Shown here piece by piece: positions 27,261 to 36,216 of a DNA stretch of 64,000 nucleotides; the first letter of the stretch is position 1, and every line of letters begins with the position of its first letter. The stretch spans positions 51,350 to 115,349 of the forward strand of contig CALEDJ010000010.1 in assembly GCA_937951485.1 (NCBI GenBank), given 5' to 3'. The translations under genes and the position numbers were made by a program. The notes beneath the pieces were generated by a model that was not told the origin of the DNA, did no database searches, and saw only the letters and a program-made list of their open reading frames with translations. This DNA comes from an uncultured bacterium. Its GTDB lineage: Bacteria; Hydrogenedentota; Hydrogenedentia; Hydrogenedentales; CAILVY01.

Positions 27261-28403
27261 TCAAAACCCCATCGAACGCCCGATAATTTCCTTCATGATT
27301 TCCGTGGTGCCGCCGTAAATAGTCTGGGCGCGTGAGTCCACATACGCGCGGGCCACGGGGTATTCCATCATGTATCCGTAACCGCCGTGCAACTGCACAC
27401 AGGCGTCCACCGTACGCACCTGCATCTCAGTCGTCCACCATTTGGCCATGGCCGCTTTTTCGGCGCTCAGTTCTCCGGCGTTGTGCAGCGTGACGCAGTG
27501 TTCAATGAATGCGCGGCCGATTTCCACTTCTGTCTTGATGGTCGCCAAAGTGAAGCGGTTGTGTTGAAACGCGCCGATGGGGCGACCGAACGCGGTGCGT
27601 TGGCGGCAGTATTCCGTGGTAATTTCGAGGAGGTATGCGGCGGACGCCACGGCGCTCACGGCAATCGTCAGCCGCTCGCGCGGCAGCCCCTGCATGAGGT
27701 AGAGGAAGCCCTCGCCTTCGCGCCCGATCAGGTTTTCGCGGGGGACGCGCACGTCGCGGAAGAACAACTCAGCGGTGTCCTGGGCGTGCAGGCCCATCTT
27801 GGCGAGAATGCGGCCCGTCTCAAAACCGTCCATGCCGCGGTCCACCAGGAAAAGGCTGACGCCTTCATGGCGCTGTTCCGGCGCGGTCTTCGCCGCCACG
27901 ATGACCATGTCGCACTGCGCGCCGTTGGTGATGAAAGTCTTCTGGCCGTTAAGCAGATAATGGTCGCCTTTCGGCGCGGCGATGGTCTGGATGGCGGCCA
28001 GGTCGCTGCCGGTGCCCGGTTCCGTCATCGCCACCGCGCCGATGCATTCTCCGCTGACCATGCCCGGCAGGTATCGCCGTTTCTGGTCTTCCGTACCGTG
28101 TCGGATGATATAGGGCGCGACCATGTCGGTGTGCACGAGAAAGCCTGAGGCGGCTCCGCCCGTCCGAGTCATTTCCTCGGCGACGATCATGCTGTAGCGA
28201 TAGTCATCCAGCCCCAGGCCGCCGAAGGTGTCCGGGACGTCCATGCAGAGGAATCCCTGTTCTCCCGCCTTGCGCCAAAGTTCGCGCGGCGTGTGCCCCG
28301 CCTTCTCCCAATCCTCCAGGAACGGCAGCATTTCCCGATCGATGAACTTGCGCACCGAATCGCGGAAGATACGATGTTCTTCATCAAAGAACGGCGCGAC
28401 CAT
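27261..28403 (-). CDS. acyl-CoA dehydrogenase, 380-residue type
   Basis: 380 residues, a typical ACAD: VAMTEPGTGSDLAAI and LLNGQKTFITNGAQCD frame the FAD site, and QLHGGYGYMMEYPVAR lies near the C-terminus. The C-terminal motif reads IYGGTTEIMKEII, with Gly where MCAD has its catalytic Glu. The base is therefore probably the Glu of LPRERLTIAV, the position used by isovaleryl-CoA and long-chain dehydrogenases. Substrate could be long-chain or branched acyl-CoA. AAGGA upstream supports the start; it sits 36 bp after the membrane oxidoreductase gene in the same operon. Confidence 0.94.
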   Translation of the reverse strand: MVAPFFDEEHRIFRDSVRKFIDREMLPFLEDWEKAGHTPRELWRKAGEQGFLCMDVPDTFGGLGLDDYRYSMIVAEEMTRTGGAASGFLVHTDMVAPYIIRHGTEDQKRRYLPGMVSGECIGAVAMTEPGTGSDLAAIQTIAAPKGDHYLLNGQKTFITNGAQCDMVIVAAKTAPEQRHEGVSLFLVDRGMDGFETGRILAKMGLHAQDTAELFFRDVRVPRENLIGREGEGFLYLMQGLPRERLTIAVSAVASAAYLLEITTEYCRQRTAFGRPIGAFQHNRFTLATIKTEVEIGRAFIEHCVTLHNAGELSAEKAAMAKWWTTEMQVRTVDACVQLHGGYGYMMEYPVARAYVDSRAQTIYGGTTEIMKEIIGRSMGF

Positions 28404-28439
28404 CTATGTGTTCCTTCTTTGCGTCGCCATACATTTCGG

Positions 28440-30452
28440 TCATTCAGAGCCGTCGGGGCCATGCGCCCCGGCGGATGTCAGCGCGTCTGCAATTATTTCT
28501 GCGATGTCCAGCACGGCGATATCTTCGCGATGGGCGCTTTTCATCCCGTCCGTCAGCATGGTGATGCAGAACGGACAGGCTGCGGCGGTCTGATGTGCGC
28601 CGGTTTCCGCAAGTTCCCGGGCGCGCAGCGCATTGATCGGTACGCCCAGGGTTTCCTCAAGCCACATGCGCCCGCCGCCCGCGCCGCAGCACAGACCGCG
28701 TTCGCGCGCATGCGGCGGGTCAATTACGCGTTGTCCGGCGGTTGCCAATACGCGCCGGGGCGCGTCGTAGGTGTCGTGGTAACGGCCCAGATAACAGGAA
28801 TCGTGATAGACAGTGGCGCGTCCGGAGGGGGACGCGTTTACGCGCAGGCGGCCGCCGTCCAACAGTTCGGCGATGAACTCCGTGTGATGCACCACCCGGT
28901 AGTGCGCGTCGAATGCGGAATACTCGTTGATGAAGGTGTTGAGACAATGTGGACAGGTGACGAGGATGCGCGAAAATTCGTATTGTTTCAGGGTTTCCAT
29001 GATTTCCTGCGCCGCAGTCTGGTAGAGCAATTCATTGCCCAGCCGGCGTGCGCTTTCGCAATGGCAGCGCTCCTCCGTTCCGAGAATGGCGAAATCCACG
29101 CCCGCCGCCTGGAGTATCTTGACCATCGCGCGCGCGATGCGTTTGCCTCGGTCATCGTAGGAGCCGTTGCATCCCACCCAATACAAAACCTCTGCGCGCC
29201 GCTTTTCCGCGAAAGTCGCCACATCCAGGTCTTGCGCCCAGGCGGCGCGGTCACCCGGCGGGAACCCCCATGGATTGCCCGCCGTCTCCATCTGACGAAA
29301 CGCGGTCTCCGCCGTTTCCGGGAAGGCCGCTTCCATCAATACGAGATGGCGGCGCATATCGGTGAGTTTGTCCACATGTTCGATGCCCATCGGGCAATGC
29401 TCGACACATGCGGCGCAGGTGGTGCATGCCCAGATCACGTCTGTCGCCACGACGCCGCCGGGAAGCGTCGGCGTTTCTCCTTTTCCGTTCACGCGCGCAG
29501 GGCCATGCGCGATCAGATGGTCTTTAAGATCGACAATGAGTTCTTTGGGCCGCAGCGGTTTGTCGGAAAGCGCCGTGGGGCAATACTCCAGGCATCGCCC
29601 GCATTCAATGCAGGCATAGAGGTCCAGATTCTGTTTCCACGTGAACTGCTCGATCTTTGCGACGCCGAACTGTTCCGCTGATTCGTCTTCCAGATTCAGC
29701 CTCGTCATCGCGCCACGCGGTCGGGGCCGCCGGAACAACAGGTTGATCGGACCGGCCACGAGGTGCAGATGCTTGGTGGGGATGACCAATAGTCCAATCA
29801 GCGCAAGGTGCATCAGGGCATCGCTCCACCAGGCGACATGCGCCAGGGGCCGCAGCAGGGATGCGGGGATGGATTCCAGGTAACGGGCGAAGAACGTGCA
29901 GGCAAAATGATATTCCGAATGCCGCAAGATCCCCAGCGCCGCCTTGGTGGACCCCGCAAAGAGATAAGCGACCATCGCGCCGCCGATGCAGGTGAATACG
30001 ATGGCGGACTCAACCGAGGGCCGCGTCAGGATGGGCGGGCGCAACACATGCCTGCGGACCGCCATCCCCACAACGCCGGTAATGATGAGCAGGGCGAAGA
30101 GGTCGGCGATTGCGGCGTAGCCGCGCGCGGCGAAGGTGTCGCCGAACAGGTGAAAGCCGGGCAAGAACGCCCCTGTAAAATGGTTGACTGTATTGACGGC
30201 GAAAACGAAAAAGCCCCACACGATGAGCAGATGAAAGGAACCGACGTAAGGTTTTCGGAGCACTTTGCGCTGCAGAAAAACGTCCAGGAGCATATCGGCG
30301 AGGCGCGTCCGCCACAGGCCGGGCGTAATGTCCGGGTCATCGGCCCCCATTCGAATCAGGCGGACCAGCAGCACCGTTCTCTGCGCGAACCAACCGATGC
30401 AACCAATCAATACCAGCGCGAATATCAGACGCTCAGGCAGGGTCAACAACAT
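28440..30452 (-). CDS. membrane ETF:(mena)quinone oxidoreductase, heterodisulfide-reductase-like (EMO type)
   Basis: 670 residues. The N-terminal part (about 1-245) is a NarI/cytochrome-b-like membrane domain with five or six helices. Two 4Fe-4S motifs follow (CIECGRCLEYCP at about 278; CTTCAACVEHCP at about 341), then two CCG domains (CHCESARR..CPHCLNTF; CYLGRYHD..CCGAGGGRMW at about 587), as in HdrD. This layout matches the electron-transfer-flavoprotein:methylmenaquinone oxidoreductases (EMO) known in fatty-acid and aromatic degraders. It receives electrons from ETF and reduces quinone at the membrane. Its place directly between etfA and two acyl-CoA dehydrogenases supports this. ATG 30452 is preferred over GTG 30455 on ribosome-site spacing. 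Confidence 0.88.
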   Translation of the reverse strand: MLLTLPERLIFALVLIGCIGWFAQRTVLLVRLIRMGADDPDITPGLWRTRLADMLLDVFLQRKVLRKPYVGSFHLLIVWGFFVFAVNTVNHFTGAFLPGFHLFGDTFAARGYAAIADLFALLIITGVVGMAVRRHVLRPPILTRPSVESAIVFTCIGGAMVAYLFAGSTKAALGILRHSEYHFACTFFARYLESIPASLLRPLAHVAWWSDALMHLALIGLLVIPTKHLHLVAGPINLLFRRPRPRGAMTRLNLEDESAEQFGVAKIEQFTWKQNLDLYACIECGRCLEYCPTALSDKPLRPKELIVDLKDHLIAHGPARVNGKGETPTLPGGVVATDVIWACTTCAACVEHCPMGIEHVDKLTDMRRHLVLMEAAFPETAETAFRQMETAGNPWGFPPGDRAAWAQDLDVATFAEKRRAEVLYWVGCNGSYDDRGKRIARAMVKILQAAGVDFAILGTEERCHCESARRLGNELLYQTAAQEIMETLKQYEFSRILVTCPHCLNTFINEYSAFDAHYRVVHHTEFIAELLDGGRLRVNASPSGRATVYHDSCYLGRYHDTYDAPRRVLATAGQRVIDPPHARERGLCCGAGGGRMWLEETLGVPINALRARELAETGAHQTAAACPFCITMLTDGMKSAHREDIAVLDIAEIIADALTSAGAHGPDGSE

Positions 30453-30501
30453 CACAAACCCTCACGCATGGTTTTCGCCGCAATGGCGTCCGTTGTTCCT
30501 G

Positions 30502-31467
30502 TCATTTCCCCAGCACGCGCCGGAATTCTTCGTTCAGCGCCGGCACGATTTCAAACAGGTCGCCCACAATGCCGTAGTCGCATATCTTGAAGATTGGCGC
30601 GTCGGGGTCTTTGTTGATGGCCACAATCAGCCGCGCCGTGCGCATGCCCGCCTGGTGCTGGATGGCCCCGGATATGCCGCATGCGATATAGACATCAGGG
30701 CTGACCACCTTGCCGGTCTGGCCAACCTGGTGGGGATGCGCAATCCAGCCCGCGTCCACCGCCGCGCGGCTTGCGCCCAGCGCCGCGCCCAGCGTGTCGC
30801 ACAGGGACTGAAGCACCGGCCAGTGTTTCGGGTCGCCAAGACCCCGCCCGCCGGAGACGACGATCTTCGCCTCGGTCAGTTCCACCGTCCCCGCCGCCGC
30901 GCTCACCACATCGCGGATGATCGTGCGCAGCGTGACCTCTGGTTTTCCGCGTTGCACCACCGACGGCGGCGGTGTTTCGTTGCGTTCCACACGCACGACG
31001 TTGGGGCGCAGCGTCGCCATGGCGGGTGTCGCGTCAAGCCGCATCTCGGCCACCACCTTGCCCGCATAGAGCGGCTTCGTCGCCGCCAGTGCGCTGTCCC
31101 AGGCCACCGCCGTGCAATCCTGCGCCAGTTCCACGCCCAGTCGTCCCGCCACCGACGCGCACAAGGCTTTGCCCACGCTTGTCGCGGACCCCAGAATCAC
31201 CTTCGCGTCGAGTTCGCGGGCCAACCCGACGACGATCGGTACGTAGGCGTCCGGAGTGAAATGCGTCAATTCCGGGTCTTCATAGGCATATACCGTCGCC
31301 GCGCCGAATCCCGCCAGGGATTGCGCGTCTTCGCCCAGCCCCGCGCCGATATAGAGCGCACGGAGTGGCATGCCGGACGCCTTGGCGATGGTTGCCGCCG
31401 CCGACAGGGTCTCGTAGGCGCAGGGTTTCAATCCGCCGCGTTGTTCCAGGATTGCGAGAATGCTCAT
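30502..31467 (-). CDS. etfA: electron transfer flavoprotein subunit alpha
   Basis: 321 residues. N-terminal alpha/beta domain ([12 protein letters not shown]..) and C-terminal FAD domain with VSGGRGLGD, the [24 protein letters not shown] signature continuing [21 protein letters not shown] and [14 protein letters not shown]. With EtfB it carries electrons from acyl-CoA dehydrogenases. The open frame continues upstream over etfB, but the ATG at 31467 with AAGGA is the true start; the upstream part is antiparallel noise. It is separated from etfB by 71 bp containing two hairpin repeats, and followed 49 bp later by the membrane oxidoreductase. Confidence 0.95.
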   Translation of the reverse strand: MSILAILEQRGGLKPCAYETLSAAATIAKASGMPLRALYIGAGLGEDAQSLAGFGAATVYAYEDPELTHFTPDAYVPIVVGLARELDAKVILGSATSVGKALCASVAGRLGVELAQDCTAVAWDSALAATKPLYAGKVVAEMRLDATPAMATLRPNVVRVERNETPPPSVVQRGKPEVTLRTIIRDVVSAAAGTVELTEAKIVVSGGRGLGDPKHWPVLQSLCDTLGAALGASRAAVDAGWIAHPHQVGQTGKVVSPDVYIACGISGAIQHQAGMRTARLIVAINKDPDAPIFKICDYGIVGDLFEIVPALNEEFRRVLGK

Positions 31468-31484
31468 TGATGATTCCTTTATGA

Positions 31485-31537
31485 CAGGCTGAAGCCTGTA
31501 CTCCAAACCGGGCAGGCTGAAGCCCGTACTCCAAACT
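31485..31537. repeat. two tandem 24-bp hairpin repeats between etfB and etfA
   Basis: CAGGCTGAAGCCTGTACTCCAAAC at 31485-31508 and a near-identical CAGGCTGAAGCCCGTACTCC.. at 31513-31537. The first is identical to the intragenic copy at 13105. Each begins with a 6-bp hairpin. Within the etf transcript they could stabilise or attenuate the mRNA. Confidence 0.85.
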
Positions 31538-31538
31538 T

Positions 31539-32315
31539 TTACAGCACTTTTTCGTCTTCGCGCAGGGCGCGGACCAATTCTTTCACGCGTTGCGCGGTGT
31601 CCCCATCCAGTATCTTCCCGAGCCGCTGCTGGCGCGGCAGCGCCATCGCGGTCACCGTCATGCCCGCCGCCAGACGGTCGCCGGAAAGGCCCAGTTTGTC
31701 CAGGGTCAGTTCCCGAATCTCTTTCTTTTTCGCCTTCATGATATTCGGCAGGGTGGGATAACGGGGCGTGTTCAGGCCTTTTTGCGCCGTGACCAGCGCC
31801 GGCAGCGGCAACTCCGCCGTGAATTGGCCGCCTTCTACTTCGCAGTCCACGGTAACGGCTGTCGCGGTGCATTCCAGGCGCGTCACTATCGAGGCGTGGG
31901 GCAAGTCCAGCAGTTCGGCGACCCGTTCGGGCACCTGCGCCGCGTCGTCGTCCACGGCCTGTTTGCCGGCAAGAATCAAATCCGGTTCCAGGGTTTTTGC
32001 TGCAACCGCCAGCGCTTCCGCCACCCCCCGACTGGCATATCCCGTGTCTCCCGGCAGGAGCAGGTGTGCCCCGGCATCGGCGCCCATCGCCAGAGCGGAA
32101 CGAATGACCTCCTTGCATTCCGGCGGTCCCGCGCTCAGGACAATCACCTCTGCGCCCATCTTTTCTTTCAGGCGGATGGCCTCTTCCACGGCGTGTTCGT
32201 CGTAAGGACTCATCACGAACTTCAGGCCGTCCAATTCCACCGACCGCCCGTCCGAAGCGACCTTGAAGACCGAGGCCGTATCGGGAACCCGCTTCACCAG
32301 GACAACGATTTTCAC
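31539..32315 (-). CDS. etfB: electron transfer flavoprotein subunit beta
   Basis: 258 residues from a GTG at 32315 preceded by AGGGAGG; an ATG at 32333 is possible. KIVVLVKRVPDTASVFK opens it, MSPYDEHAVEEAIRLKE and the nucleotide-binding AGKQAVDDDAAQVPERVAELL follow, and PRYPTLPNIMKAKKKEI is the conserved recognition-loop region. The AMP-binding pattern looks like the ordinary, non-bifurcating ETF, though I cannot exclude otherwise. It is the first gene of the five-gene fatty-acid oxidation operon, behind a promoter with a perfect -35. Confidence 0.95.
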   Translation of the reverse strand: MKIVVLVKRVPDTASVFKVASDGRSVELDGLKFVMSPYDEHAVEEAIRLKEKMGAEVIVLSAGPPECKEVIRSALAMGADAGAHLLLPGDTGYASRGVAEALAVAAKTLEPDLILAGKQAVDDDAAQVPERVAELLDLPHASIVTRLECTATAVTVDCEVEGGQFTAELPLPALVTAQKGLNTPRYPTLPNIMKAKKKEIRELTLDKLGLSGDRLAAGMTVTAMALPRQQRLGKILDGDTAQRVKELVRALREDEKVL

Positions 32316-32392
32316 TGCGCCTCCCTCTCGCATAATCGCGCTGCCGCGCATCCCAAGATTTTGACGAAATCGTGATTCCGCCACCATCGGGC

Positions 32393-32422
32393 AAGATACT
32401 GGCATGCTACCGGGCTTGTCAA
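32393..32422 (-). promoter_or_regulatory. promoter of the etf/acyl-CoA dehydrogenase operon
   Basis: On the minus strand: TTGACA (32417-32422), 18 bases, TATCTT (32393-32398). It leaves a leader of about 70 bases before etfB. Confidence 0.6.
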
Positions 32423-32471
32423 GCAGGCCCGGAAAGCGCGACGGCCGGTATGTTCAATTTGGGCGTTGTTT

Positions 32472-32517
32472 CGGTCGGACATATCGGACGTGTCGGACAT
32501 GTGGGACACGTTCGGAC
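32472..32517. repeat. degenerate 9-bp tandem array (GGACAT core), left of the hydrolase gene
   Basis: Successive 9-mers TCGGACATA, TCGGACGTG, TCGGACATG, TGGGACACG, TTCGGACTG. It lies just beyond the 3' end of the alpha/beta hydrolase. A similar array in inverted orientation lies on the far side of that gene. Confidence 0.7.
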
Positions 32518-32551
32518 TGGTCACACGCCTGCACGCGACCGAAGGTCTCCC

Positions 32552-33601
32552 TTATTGCTTCGCAATCACGCCCAAATGCTCAAAGAAAAAATCCAGGACA
32601 TCCAAGCGTTCCTCTTGCGGGGTGTCCCTGGTGACAAGATTGCAGGGTACGCCGTGCGCCTGGCAGGTTTCGTGCAGCAGCACCGCGTGGCCGGGGTGGT
32701 GCAGCATATGATCCCACGAAGTCGAAGGGATGCTGTCGTACATGCTGCGCAGGAGGATGGGCGGGTCCGAAGGGTCAATGAATGACACGATGTCCAGCCC
32801 CTGCCGCATCCGGACGCCCGCCGCCGTGTCAAGGTCTTTGTTTTCGATATGGTAATACAAGGGGCAGACAACACCGGAACAGGTGTCCCACAGCCAGGGC
32901 GGCAGCACGAGGAAGTCGGGCCATGTCGAGAAGTCATAGGTGGCTTGCGGTGCAAGTCCGGCGGCGGCGACGACGCGGGTGGATTCGCGGAGAACGGGGT
33001 CGGGGTTTTCCGGGTCCGCCAGGTCGTCGTGGAAAGCCAGCCACAGCGACGCGCCGGCGCCCGCCGACTCGCCGAAAACGGCGATACGCCGCGTGTCAAT
33101 GTTCCACGACGCGGCATTATGCCGCAGAAACTGCACCGCGCGCGCCGCATCATACATTATGGTGAGTAAATCATTCGTGAACACAAAGGGATAATTTGCG
33201 CTCGCCGCGGAAATGCCATTGTCCAGGCAGCGTCGGAGTTGTTGGGTATTGCGGGAAAACTCCGATTTGTCGCCCCCGCAGAAGCCGCCGCCGTGAAAAT
33301 AGACGACCAGCGGGGTCGGCGCGTCCGATTCCGCCTGCCAGAAATCCAGAACATTGCGCTCGCGCGGGCCATAGGCGACATTGGCATGGGTGGGCGGAAT
33401 GGCATCGTCCGGATTGCGCCGCTTGCCGCCGACAATCTGGCGTTCGATGGTCTGGGCAAGTATCTCCAGCGCGCCGGGCGCATGTTGCGCCTGCGCTACG
33501 TCTGCGCCATTTTCGCTTTCCGCAACGCTCCAGCCCGCTGCCAACAGTCCAACTACAACAAGCCACACGCCCTGCCGCGAAAGAGAAACAAATTGCTTCA
33601 T
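32552..33601 (-). CDS. secreted alpha/beta hydrolase (esterase/lipase, HSL/BD-FAE-like)
   Basis: 349 residues from the ATG at 33601 (AAGGAAG upstream). The signal peptide LVVVGLLAAGWSVA ends near residue 26. The oxyanion-hole motif HGGGFCGGDKS, the nucleophile elbow GESAG (Ser of FGESAGAGASLW), a late Asp in DPSDPPIL and His in the HHPGHAVLL region complete a plausible triad. Members are carboxylesterases or acetyl/feruloyl esterases; the substrate is unknown, but export suggests extracellular polymer or ester use. The gene is bracketed by inverted 9-bp tandem arrays and sits between the etf promoter and an unknown secreted protein. Confidence 0.88.
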   Translation of the reverse strand: MKQFVSLSRQGVWLVVVGLLAAGWSVAESENGADVAQAQHAPGALEILAQTIERQIVGGKRRNPDDAIPPTHANVAYGPRERNVLDFWQAESDAPTPLVVYFHGGGFCGGDKSEFSRNTQQLRRCLDNGISAASANYPFVFTNDLLTIMYDAARAVQFLRHNAASWNIDTRRIAVFGESAGAGASLWLAFHDDLADPENPDPVLRESTRVVAAAGLAPQATYDFSTWPDFLVLPPWLWDTCSGVVCPLYYHIENKDLDTAAGVRMRQGLDIVSFIDPSDPPILLRSMYDSIPSTSWDHMLHHPGHAVLLHETCQAHGVPCNLVTRDTPQEERLDVLDFFFEHLGVIAKQ

Positions 33602-33702
33602 TCTGCATCTTCCTTCTACAGAACCCCGAATTCGACCCCTTTTTTCGGTTCGTGGTTTCCATCTGCGGGATTGCAGTTTTCCATCCAGTTTATCTGGTCC
33701 AT

Positions 33703-33740
33703 CGCGTTCGACATGTCCGACATGTCCGACCGGTCTGAAA
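33703..33740. repeat. degenerate 9-bp tandem array, right of the hydrolase gene
   Basis: TTCGACATG TCCGACATG TCCGACCGG; its reverse complement matches the array at 32472-32517. The two arrays therefore bracket the hydrolase gene as an inverted pair. Confidence 0.65.
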
Positions 33741-33802
33741 AACAACCCCCGACGCCTTGCATGCGACCGGGGGCGGTTGGGAACTTGATGATGGTTTGGG
33801 GA

Positions 33803-35332
33803 CTACAACGAGGAAAGCAGCGGCGCGAGGGCGGCTGCCAGCATCCCGGCATCGGGCAGGTCGAGAACAATTTGCCGCCAAGTGGGCTGCTGTTCCAGCG
33901 TCAGGGTCACCTGGCCGCCTTTCACGGTATCCGCAGCAATGGGCGCGCCGAGGTCGGACGCCAGTTTGGCGCCTTCAACGCCGTTCAAAATCAGGAAGCC
34001 ATGTTTACCGCGTTCGAGGAGCGCTTGGGGTGCGGCCCCGCCGCTCTTCGGCGCATCCGGGGCGGCGCTTTCAATGGTCTTTTTAACCGCGGCTTCATCC
34101 GTGGATATGGCCAACACGCCGTTGGTGTGCGCCACATGCATCGTCGCATTGGGAATCAACCCCTCCGCAACGAAGACCGGCACTTCGTTGTGGGTGAATT
34201 TCGGTTCCTGACCCAGCCCGGCCATGCGCATGAACATCAGCAGGGTGTCGGGGGTGGGCACTTCGGCGCAAGCCACGAATTTCACGCCGCTGTCCCCGGC
34301 GCCCAACACCGACACGACGAGTTCTTCGCCGAGATTGCTCGCGAGCATGTTGTAAATGCCCTTCACCTGTCGGGACCTCTCGGGGCCGCCCATGAATGCG
34401 TCTATCTGCGCGCCGATGAATTCCTTCAAATCGCTGGACAGGCGCAAGGCAAGCATTCCGGCGCCGGTTTCGGAAAAAATTCGGGGAAGTTTCAGCGCGG
34501 CGGCATCCGCATAGGACGACCCTGAAGCCCCGTGGCCCGCCAGCCGCAACTGCACGGCATTGTTTTCCACCGCCAGGGCCAGCACGGCCTCGTCGTAAGC
34601 CGCCGCCAAACCGGGAAGCAGTGGCGCGACGGCGGAAAGGGCGGGCGGTGCGCCGCCATCCAAGGCCGCCATATTCAGATAGAATGCAATCTCCTTGGGA
34701 TTCTGTGCGGGGAATTCCGGCGCACCATAGCGCACGGCGCGTGGGGCGGCTGCTGTGGACGCCAGCGACTTCAGGGTGCTCTCTGCAAGCCCGACATAGC
34801 AGTGCCCATCCCGCATGAAATAACCCAGATTCCCGAATTCCTGCATCTTGGCTTTGGCGTCGCCGACGCCCAGTGCCACCTCCCGCGCGTTCGCGCCGAT
34901 TTTTTCGTTGAGCATCGCCTCGGCTTTCTCGCGATCTGCGACGGGCAGGATAAAACCGGCGTCTTCCACGATGCGCGGCAGAATCACCACCACGGGCTTG
35001 GACGCATCCACCCCTGACGCCGCGACCAGCCCGGCCATGTCCTTCACGCCGTCGAGTTGCAACAACAATCCAATACGGGCGGCCGCTTCATCCGCGTGCT
35101 TCGGCACATTCGCGCTCAAGGAGTCCGCATCGGCCAGACTCATCAGCGTATTGAACTGCGTCGCAAGGGATTCCAGTGAGGGAATGATCAGCGCGCCCAA
35201 CGCGTCGCCCGGCATGTGCGACAGCACCGATGCGGGCTGCGCGCCGGCCGCGCCGCCACATACGGCCACCAACATGGCAGCCATCAATGCGACAACAAGT
35301 TTTGTTTCTTTGCGCAATCTCATAGCGAACAT
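33803..35332 (-). CDS. secreted protein of unknown function
   Basis: 509 residues, no family recognised. Signal peptide LVVALMAAMLVAVCGGAAGAQ (cleavage near residue 31). The mature part is alanine-rich alpha/beta without cysteine clusters. Repeated patterns such as ..KPVVVILPRIVEDAGFILPVAD.. and ..EVPVFVAEGL..AHTNGVLAISTDEAAV.. suggest two similar halves, as in DUF3352-like periplasmic proteins; this likeness is from memory of the fold pattern only. AAAGG upstream of the ATG at 35332 decides the start. It is co-oriented with the hydrolase 200 bp downstream but separated from it by a repeat array. Confidence 0.75.
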   Translation of the reverse strand: MFAMRLRKETKLVVALMAAMLVAVCGGAAGAQPASVLSHMPGDALGALIIPSLESLATQFNTLMSLADADSLSANVPKHADEAAARIGLLLQLDGVKDMAGLVAASGVDASKPVVVILPRIVEDAGFILPVADREKAEAMLNEKIGANAREVALGVGDAKAKMQEFGNLGYFMRDGHCYVGLAESTLKSLASTAAAPRAVRYGAPEFPAQNPKEIAFYLNMAALDGGAPPALSAVAPLLPGLAAAYDEAVLALAVENNAVQLRLAGHGASGSSYADAAALKLPRIFSETGAGMLALRLSSDLKEFIGAQIDAFMGGPERSRQVKGIYNMLASNLGEELVVSVLGAGDSGVKFVACAEVPTPDTLLMFMRMAGLGQEPKFTHNEVPVFVAEGLIPNATMHVAHTNGVLAISTDEAAVKKTIESAAPDAPKSGGAAPQALLERGKHGFLILNGVEGAKLASDLGAPIAADTVKGGQVTLTLEQQPTWRQIVLDLPDAGMLAAALAPLLSSL

Positions 35333-35498
35333 AAGTCATTGCCTTTCATTGAGTTCCAAATCCAGTCCACGTTGTGGAAATTGGCGAGAGGTCTTTATTG
35401 GACCCACGCGCCAAGCATCAGGTTGCAGCATCATAGGTGAAACCCGGAGTCCATACAATCCACTCAAGCAGCATTGAACTTTCTCGTACCTGCATCAG

Positions 35499-35600
35499 GC
35501 TGAGAGGATTGCGGTTGCGATGCTGGGTGTGTTCTACTACTGGTCTGGAATAACGACCCTTTGGGGCGTGGTTATTCCAGAAAGGGCGCTTTTCGCCGAT
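35499..35600 (+). promoter_or_regulatory. structured leader upstream of the Mrp cluster
   Basis: The 347-bp gap before mrpE holds a perfect 11-bp hairpin, TCTGGAATAAC/GTTATTCCAGA (about 35545-35582, 16-base loop), then a GGGCGCTTTTCGCC-type mini-hairpin. CTGAGAGGA lies just upstream. The arrangement could be an RNA regulator or an attenuator, but I cannot match it to a named riboswitch. The rest of the gap shows nothing recognisable. Confidence 0.35.
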
Positions 35601-35679
35601 GAGGGGAGATCATCGCAAGGCACTGAAACAATCCATAACTCGGAAACCCCGCGCAGCGCAGGGTAATGGAAGGAGCACG

Positions 35680-36216
35680 ATGCAATCAGACCGGAAATTC
35701 AGAGGCGAAAGTTCAGTTGGCCTGGGGATTTCAGGTATTTTCATTCATAGTGTGATTTATGCCGCGTTCTGGGTGGCATTGACGCGCGGCGACGCGGCTT
35801 CCTGGGTCGTTGGAGTCCCGGCCATTGCGTGGGCGCTATGGGCGACAGGAAGGCTGGCCCCGGCCCGGATACCGCGCATCCATCTCCCGTCTGTCTTGCT
35901 GTTTCTCCCGACATTCCTGAAATTATCCGTTCACGGCGGACTGGATGTGGCGCGCCGCGCCATGGCGCGCGAAGTGCAACTGGACCCGGATTTGCTGGAA
36001 TATCCCCTGCGTCTACCGGCGGGGACGGCGCGTGTCCTTTTCATGAATCTTATCAGTCTGTTGCCCGGCACGCTCAGCGCCAATCTTCGGGAAGACCTGC
36101 TTACGGTGCATGTGCTCGATCGGGGGCAGGACACGCGTTCCGCGTTGGCCCATCTGGAGGAAGATGTCGCCAGAATTTTTTCGCTGCGGCTGAATCAGGG
36201 GGCACAGGCCGCATGA
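35680..36216 (+). CDS. mrpE: Mrp-type Na+/H+ antiporter subunit E
   Basis: 178 residues. Two or three N-terminal helices (about 17-70), then VLLFLPTFLKLSVHGGLDVARRAM and LMNLISLLPGTLS, the MnhE signature region, and a cytosolic tail ending ..HLEEDVARIF. MrpE is an accessory membrane subunit of the multi-subunit cation/proton antiporter. AAGGAG before the ATG at 35680 decides the start; the frame is open further upstream but that part is not conserved. It overlaps mrpF by four bases (ATGA) and begins the nine-gene cluster. Confidence 0.9.
   Translation: MQSDRKFRGESSVGLGISGIFIHSVIYAAFWVALTRGDAASWVVGVPAIAWALWATGRLAPARIPRIHLPSVLLFLPTFLKLSVHGGLDVARRAMAREVQLDPDLLEYPLRLPAGTARVLFMNLISLLPGTLSANLREDLLTVHVLDRGQDTRSALAHLEEDVARIFSLRLNQGAQAA

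Noticed and set aside
28293..29681. 462-codon plus-strand frame
   Set aside because: Antisense to the ETF:menaquinone oxidoreductase gene, whose Fe-S motifs are unambiguous.
31468..32394. Upstream extension of the etfA frame
   Set aside because: It overlaps etfB out of frame, is Gly/Arg-rich without protein-like character, and etfA has its own ATG and ribosome site at 31467.
35485..35600. TPP riboswitch (CTGAGA and CCCTTTG present)
   Set aside because: The order and the pairing elements of the THI box are absent, and the downstream genes are antiporter subunits.
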